A stretch of DNA of 64,000 nucleotides from Alsobacter soli (GTDB lineage: Bacteria > Pseudomonadota > Alphaproteobacteria > Rhizobiales > Beijerinckiaceae). A program made the position numbers and the translations under genes. Where the stretch lies: the NCBI RefSeq assembly GCF_003004785.1, contig NZ_PVZS01000001.1, forward strand, positions 268,992-332,991, in the 5' to 3' direction. The notes under the pieces were generated by a model that searched no databases, was not told the DNA's origin, and saw nothing but the letters and a program-made list of their open reading frames with translations. Positions 59,726 through 64,000 of the stretch are shown here, one piece after another (the first letter of the stretch is position 1; every line of letters starts with the position of its first letter).

Positions 59726-60682
59726 TCAGATGCGTTCGATGATCTTTTCGCCGAACAGGCCCTGCGGCCGGAACAGCAGGAAGGCGAGTGCGATGCCATA
59801 GGCGAGCCAGCTCTCGATGCCGCCGCCGACGAGCGGGCCCCAGTAGAATTCGCCGAGCTTCTCGCCGATTCCGATGATGAGGCCGCCCACGATGGCGCCG
59901 GGCACGGAGGTGAAGCCGCCGAGGATCAGCACCGGCAGGGCCTTCAGGGCGATGACCTGCAGCGAGAACGACACCTCAGACCGCGCGCCCCACATGATGC
60001 CGGTGACCAGCGCCACGATGCCGGCCGTGAACCACACGATGGCCCAGATCTGGTTCAGCGATATGCCGACCGAGAGCGCCGCCTTGTGGCTGTCCGCCAC
60101 GGCCCGCAGCGCCCGGCCGATGCGGGTCTTCTGGAAGAAGAAGGCCAGCGCAGCGATCATGACGGCGGCGATCACCGCGGCCGCGATGTCGATCTTCTGC
60201 AGGCTGACGAAGCCGCCCAGGATCTTCAGGTCGATCGCCCCCTTGGGCAGGTAGAGCTCGTCCGCGATCATCCGCTTCGGGTTGCCGCCGAAGATCAGCT
60301 CGCCGAGCCCGATCAGCACATAGGTGATGCCGAAGGTCGCCATGAACAGGATGATGTCCGGCTGGTTCACCAGCGGCCGCAGCACCACCCGCTCCACCGC
60401 GACGGCCAGCACGAACATCACCGCGACGGCGAGCCCCAGCGCCAGGAAGGCGGGCACGCCCATCTCGTGCAAGCCAACCAGCGTGAGGGCCGAGAACACC
60501 ACCATGATGCCCTGGGCGAAGTTGAACACGCCCGAGGCCTTGAAGATCAGCACGAAGCCGAGCGCGATCAGGGCGTAGAGCACGCCCGAGACGAGGCCCT
60601 CCCACAGCGTCTGGACCAGCAGGTCCGGCGCCTGTCCCATCTGCACCCACGGGTCCACGAAAAGCGCGTAGAGGATGTTCAT
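59726..60682 (-). CDS. livH: ABC transporter permease (LivH)
   Basis: This 318-aa permease has about eight helices, the LivH motif LVSGVLYALIALGFVLIFKASGVFNFAQG, read in parts, and a C-terminal GLIIGIGEKLGEFYWGPLVG. ATG 60682 is taken in preference to an upstream frame because the Liv sequence starts there; GGAG lies 9 nt upstream. It follows livG after a 208-bp gap filled by a repeat. Confidence 0.93.
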   Translation of the reverse strand: MNILYALFVDPWVQMGQAPDLLVQTLWEGLVSGVLYALIALGFVLIFKASGVFNFAQGIMVVFSALTLVGLHEMGVPAFLALGLAVAVMFVLAVAVERVVLRPLVNQPDIILFMATFGITYVLIGLGELIFGGNPKRMIADELYLPKGAIDLKILGGFVSLQKIDIAAAVIAAVMIAALAFFFQKTRIGRALRAVADSHKAALSVGISLNQIWAIVWFTAGIVALVTGIMWGARSEVSFSLQVIALKALPVLILGGFTSVPGAIVGGLIIGIGEKLGEFYWGPLVGGGIESWLAYGIALAFLLFRPQGLFGEKIIERI

Positions 60683-60721
60683 GTGGCGCGCTCCGTGGCG
60701 GACATGTCGCAAGCGGCTCGG

Positions 60722-60863
60722 CCCCTCATCCGACCTCGCTTCGCTCGGCCACCTTCTCCCCGTGCCGGGGAGAAGGGTTCGCAGCGGCGCCGTTGCTGCG
60801 ACGCGCCCCCTCTCCCCGGGCGCGCATTGCGCGCCACAACGGGGAGAGGGCTGGGGTGAGGGG
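60722..60863. repeat. Family C palindromic intergenic repeat between livG and livH
   Basis: CCCCTCATCCGACC...CTTCTCCCCG...GGGGAGAAGG...CCCTCTCCCCGG...GGGGAGAGGGCTGGGGTGAGGGG forms several nested hairpins, with outer ends complementary. This type is widespread between genes of Alphaproteobacteria. Here it splits the Liv operon and may act on mRNA stability. Confidence 0.85.
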
Positions 60864-60890
60864 CGGTCGGGACGATCACAACGGCCATCA

Positions 60891-61694
60891 TCAGTGCGAC
60901 ACGCCCAGATAGGCGTCGATGACCTTCTGGTCGCTCTTCACCTGGTCCGGGGTCCCGTCCGCGATCTTGCGGCCGTATTCCAGCACCACGATGCGGTCGG
61001 AGAGGTCCATGACCACGCCGATGTCGTGCTCGATGAGCGCGATGGTGGTGCCGTACTGGTTGTTCACGTCGAGGATGAAGCGGGACATGTCCTCCTTCTC
61101 CTCCAGGTTCATGCCCGCCATCGGCTCGTCGAGCAGCAGCAGGTCCGGCTCCATGGCGAGCGCCCGGCCGAGTTCGACCCTTTTCTGAAGCCCGTAGGGC
61201 AGCTTGCCGACCGGCGTCTTGCGGATGGCCTGAATCTCCAGGAAATCGATGATTTCCTCGACCTTCCTGCGGTGCTCGATCTCCTCGCGCATCGCCGGCC
61301 CGTGGCGGAACAGCTGCCAGAAGAAGGAGCCCTGCATCTTGAGCGTCCGCCCGGCCATGATGTTGTCGAGCGTCGACATGCCCTTGAACAGGGCCACGTT
61401 CTGGAAGGTGCGCGAGATGCCCTGCGAGGCGGCCACATAGGGCCGCATCTTCTGGCGGGTCGCGCCCTTGTAGGTGATGCGGCCCTGCTGCGGGTGGTAG
61501 AACCCGTTGATGACGTTCAGCATCGATGTCTTGCCCGCGCCGTTCGGGCCGATGATGGCGCGGATCTCGCCCTTGCGGATGTCGAACGAGACCTCCGTGA
61601 TGGCCTTCACGCCGCCGAACGACAGCGACACGTTGTCGACGGCGAGCAGCACGTCCCCGGCCACGAGCCCATCCTTGCCCCCGGGCGCCCTCAT
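60891..61694 (-). CDS. livG: ABC transporter ATP-binding protein (LivG)
   Basis: This 267-aa ATPase has Walker A GPNGAGKTSMLNV, the signature region LPYGLQKRVELGRAL, Walker B LLLLDEPMAGMN and the H-loop ALIEHDIG. The LivG-type insert and the C-terminal VIDAYLG motif are present. ATG 61694 makes an ATGA overlap with the acyl-CoA synthetase gene, so the two are translationally coupled. Confidence 0.94.
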   Translation of the reverse strand: MRAPGGKDGLVAGDVLLAVDNVSLSFGGVKAITEVSFDIRKGEIRAIIGPNGAGKTSMLNVINGFYHPQQGRITYKGATRQKMRPYVAASQGISRTFQNVALFKGMSTLDNIMAGRTLKMQGSFFWQLFRHGPAMREEIEHRRKVEEIIDFLEIQAIRKTPVGKLPYGLQKRVELGRALAMEPDLLLLDEPMAGMNLEEKEDMSRFILDVNNQYGTTIALIEHDIGVVMDLSDRIVVLEYGRKIADGTPDQVKSDQKVIDAYLGVSH

Positions 61695-63673
61695 GCCGCG
61701 TTCTCCATGGCTGGCGCCGGCGCGGCGACCGGATAGGTGGCGCAGTCGCGGATCTTCACCCGGGCGGCGATGACGCCCTTGCGGCCGTCCTCGAAGGTGA
61801 CTTCCGTGCGGATGTCGGCCTCCGGCGAGCCATCATAGAGCGCCGTCACCAACGGGGCGTAGCGCTCGGCGATGAAGCCGCGCCGCACCTTCTGGGTGCG
61901 GGTGAGCTCGCCGTCATCCGCGTCCAGCTCCTTGTGCAGGATCAGGAAGCGCTTGATCTGGGCGCCGCCCATCATGGGCTCGACCGCGAGCGAGCGGTTC
62001 ACCTCGTCCACGTGCCGGGCGATCATGTCGTAGACCTGGGGGTGCCCGGCGAGCTCCTGGTAGGAGGCGTACACGATGCCGTTGCGTTCGGCCCAGTTGC
62101 CGACGGCGGTCAGGTCGATGTTGATGAAGCAGGACACGGAGTCCTGCCCGTCCCCGAAGGCGACCGCCTCCTTGATGTTGGAATAGAACTTCAGCTTGTT
62201 CTCGACGTATTTCGGCGGGAACAGCGAGCCGTCGCGCATCTTGCCGACGTCCTTGGCCCGGTCGATGATCTTGAGGTGGCCGGTGGCGTCGAAGAAGCCG
62301 GCGTCGCCCGAGTGCACCCAGCCGTCCGCCGTCTTTGTTTTCGCCGTGGCCTCCGGGTCCTTGTAGTAGGCCTGGAACACGCCGGGCGAGCGGAACATCA
62401 CCTCGCCGTTGTCGGCGATGCGCACCTCCACCTCCGGCGCCGGCCGCCCGACCGTGTCGGCGCGGATCTCGCCGTCCGGCTGCATGGTGACGTAGACCGC
62501 CGCCTCCGTCTGCCCGTAGAGCTGCTTCAGGTTGATGCCGAGCGACCGGAAGAAGCGGAAGATCTCCGGCCCGATGGCCTCGCCGGCCGTGTAGGCCACC
62601 TTGATGCGCGAAAAGCCGAAGCGGTTCTTCAGCGGCCCGTACACCAGGGCCTCGCCCAGGCCGTAGAGCAGCCTGTCCGTCAGCGAGACGCTTTCGCCGT
62701 TCAGGATGGGCTCGCCGACCCGCTTCGCCACGTCCAGGAAGTAGTGGAACATCCGCCGCTTCAGCGGAGCCGCGTCCTCCATGCGCACCATCGTGAGAGT
62801 GAGCAGGTTCTCGTACACGCGCGGCGGCGCGAAGGCGTAGGTGGTGCCGATCTCGCGCCGGTCCTCCACCACCGTGTCCGGGCTCTCCGGACAGTTCACG
62901 CAGAACCCGGCCACCAGCGACTGCGCGTAGCTGAAGATGTGGTCGCCCACCCAGGCCAGCGGCAGGTACGCGATGGTCTCCTCCGTCTCGTCCAGCCTGT
63001 CGAAGGCGCAGCCGTTGCGGGCCGAGATCAGCACGTTGTCATAGGTGAGCATCACGCCCTTGGGGCGGCCCGTGGTGCCCGACGTGTAGAGGATCACCCC
63101 GAGGTCGGCGCCCTTGCCGGCCGCGATGGAGGCGTCCAGCGCTGCGGCGGCGGCAGGGTCCGCCCTGAGCGTCTCTGCGCCGCGCGCCAACAGCCTCTCG
63201 ATATGGTGCAGCCGCGTGTGGTCGTAGTCGCGCAGGCCCCGCTCCTCGTCGTAGAGGATGTGCCGCAGGTTCGGGATGCGCTCGGAGATGGAGAGCAGCT
63301 TGTCGACCTGCTCCTGGTCCTCCACGGCCGCGAGCTTCACGTCGGCGTGGGCCAGCACATAGGCCATCTCCTCGGCGACGCTGTCGGAATAGACCGGCAC
63401 CGGGATCGCGCCCAGCATCTGGGCGGCCATCATGGACCAGTAGAGCCGCGGGCGGTTCGTGCCCACGATGGCGATCGTCTCGCCCGGCTGCAGGCCAAGT
63501 TCATGCAGCGCGGCCGCATAGGCCCGGCACAGGCCGTGGACCTCGGCCCAGGTCCAGGTCTGCCAGATGCCGAAATCCTTGTGCCGGATCGCCGGCCGGG
63601 CGCCGCGATCGCGCGCGTTGCGGCCCAGCAGCTTCGGAAACGTGTCGTCGCGCGTGGACGCGGCGGCGGCCAT
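61691..63673 (-). CDS. AMP-dependent long-chain-type acyl-CoA synthetase
   Basis: This 660-aa adenylate-forming enzyme has the phosphate loop ILYTSGTTGRPKGVML, the LYGQTEAAVY A5-like motif, the WVHSGDAGFFD ATP-binding region, and the hinge KIIDRAKDVGK. In this family the last Lys normally lies further on; a candidate is TQKVRRGFIAERY. It activates a carboxylic acid with ATP and CoA. As first gene of the Liv operon, coupled to livG, it probably traps the imported acid inside the cell. The chain length or ring type cannot be read. Confidence 0.92.
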   Translation of the reverse strand: MAAAASTRDDTFPKLLGRNARDRGARPAIRHKDFGIWQTWTWAEVHGLCRAYAAALHELGLQPGETIAIVGTNRPRLYWSMMAAQMLGAIPVPVYSDSVAEEMAYVLAHADVKLAAVEDQEQVDKLLSISERIPNLRHILYDEERGLRDYDHTRLHHIERLLARGAETLRADPAAAAALDASIAAGKGADLGVILYTSGTTGRPKGVMLTYDNVLISARNGCAFDRLDETEETIAYLPLAWVGDHIFSYAQSLVAGFCVNCPESPDTVVEDRREIGTTYAFAPPRVYENLLTLTMVRMEDAAPLKRRMFHYFLDVAKRVGEPILNGESVSLTDRLLYGLGEALVYGPLKNRFGFSRIKVAYTAGEAIGPEIFRFFRSLGINLKQLYGQTEAAVYVTMQPDGEIRADTVGRPAPEVEVRIADNGEVMFRSPGVFQAYYKDPEATAKTKTADGWVHSGDAGFFDATGHLKIIDRAKDVGKMRDGSLFPPKYVENKLKFYSNIKEAVAFGDGQDSVSCFINIDLTAVGNWAERNGIVYASYQELAGHPQVYDMIARHVDEVNRSLAVEPMMGGAQIKRFLILHKELDADDGELTRTQKVRRGFIAERYAPLVTALYDGSPEADIRTEVTFEDGRKGVIAARVKIRDCATYPVAAPAPAMENAA

Positions 63674-63927
63674 CCTCTGATCCCTCCCAGGCGGACTGGC
63701 GCTGGCCAGTCCGCAGTCACGGCGCGGCCTTTGGTGGCCGTCTTCGGTGCGATGTTACCGCTTCGGGGGCGTGGCCGAAGCGGGGCGGCATGCGCAGAGC
63801 GCGCGCCAGCCATGACAGGAGGTTAGCCGCCGCGCGGCCCGACACAAGCTCGACTTTGGTGCATTGTTTCGCATTCGCAGGACGCGCGGCTTCGAAAACC
63901 GTGCGCGAATGCGACGAACGTCCTCGC
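63674..63927. other. Upstream region of the Liv/ligase operon
   Basis: No coding frame is supported. The region contains the expected promoter of the minus-strand operon, but I see no clear -35/-10 pair. Confidence 0.4.
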
Positions 63928-64000
63928 CGTCATCCCCGGCGCGCCGCAGGCGCGGGAAGGGAATCCAGGGGCAGCACGCGCCGAACTCTGGCCAAGGCAG
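63928..64000. repeat. Family B intergenic repeat arm at the window end
   Basis: CGTCATCCCCGGCGCGCCGCAGGCGCGGGAAGGGAATCCAGGGGCAGC matches the left arm at 50768-50820. The second arm, if present, would lie beyond the window. Confidence 0.75.

Noticed and set aside
58487..60859. 790-codon plus-strand frame opposite livM and livH
   Set aside because: Low-complexity Asp/His/Glu-rich translation and no start signal. The minus strand holds well-recognised permeases.
61934..63826. 630-codon plus-strand frame opposite the acyl-CoA synthetase
   Set aside because: Shadow of a gene with canonical adenylate-forming motifs; no Shine-Dalgarno or domain in the shadow.

Overview
The window is a GC-rich chromosomal segment from an alphaproteobacterium, most likely of the order Hyphomicrobiales (Rhizobiales). 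This rests on a CpdR cell-cycle regulator, CbtAB under a cobalamin riboswitch, a ROSE-type heat-shock leader, a DUF459 exported protein, and dispersed GCGAGGAGCGCAGCGACGAAG-type palindromic repeats. I cannot name a genus. No phage, transposase, CRISPR array or rRNA is visible; one tRNA-Val(GAC) is present.

Layout. (1) 1-8052, minus strand: a compact operon running from a PQQ-dependent alcohol dehydrogenase with the lanthanide-type Asp-x-Asp motif, through a lipoprotein cytochrome c, a caa3-type cytochrome oxidase (subunit II with fused cytochrome c, then I and III), a small membrane protein and CtaG, to a membrane-anchored cytochrome c. It looks like a self-contained alcohol-to-oxygen respiratory chain. 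(2) 8203-10242: two small membrane proteins and a zinc alcohol dehydrogenase. (3) 10462-13798, minus: an accessory cluster (NorF-like, NorE-like, a 130-aa unknown, DGC protein, NnrS-like, DUF2249, DUF59) usually seen near nitric oxide reductase, but with no norCB here. (4) 13833-15149, plus: an FNR-family-type palindrome, a cobalamin riboswitch and cbtBA. (5) 15544-22718: tRNA, cpdR, an N-formylglutamate amidohydrolase, a candidate anti-Shine-Dalgarno small RNA, a HisN-type phosphatase, a lysophospholipase-like hydrolase, Hsp20 behind a ROSE-like RNA thermometer, and a threonine aldolase.

(6) 23105-31900, plus: gltB with a structured leader, a glutathione transferase placed between gltB and gltD, gltD, then a stomatin/NfeD pair. 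(7) 32013-42119: envelope and sugar-nucleotide genes (kdsD, a beta-barrel porin, galU, galE, a lytic transglycosylase, a DUF459 protein), hemH and a 5'-nucleotidase. (8) 42182-48714: a DUF1007/NicO metal-uptake pair convergent with a cobalt-type nitrile hydratase (accessory, beta, alpha), a 42-aa membrane peptide, an amidase and a gamma-glutamyltransferase homologue. Together these form a plausible nitrile-to-acid pathway with its own metal supply.

(9) 48832-54821: a DUF5676 protein, a TAXI-type TRAP binding protein with DUF1850 but no permease, a PuuE-like deacetylase, a GNAT/peptidase-C39 fusion and a second gamma-glutamyltransferase. (10) 54936-63673, minus: one transport-and-activation operon holding a full Liv-type ABC importer (livG, H, M, K, F) between two acyl-CoA-ligase-family genes, probably for an organic or aromatic acid.

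Three families of dispersed palindromic repeats sit in many intergenic gaps. One copy lies inside the 5' end of the coxB reading frame and supplies a possible start codon. Non-coding signals are frequent: a cobalamin riboswitch, a ROSE element, a candidate sRNA with promoter and terminator, and an attenuator-like set of alternating complementary segments before gltB.
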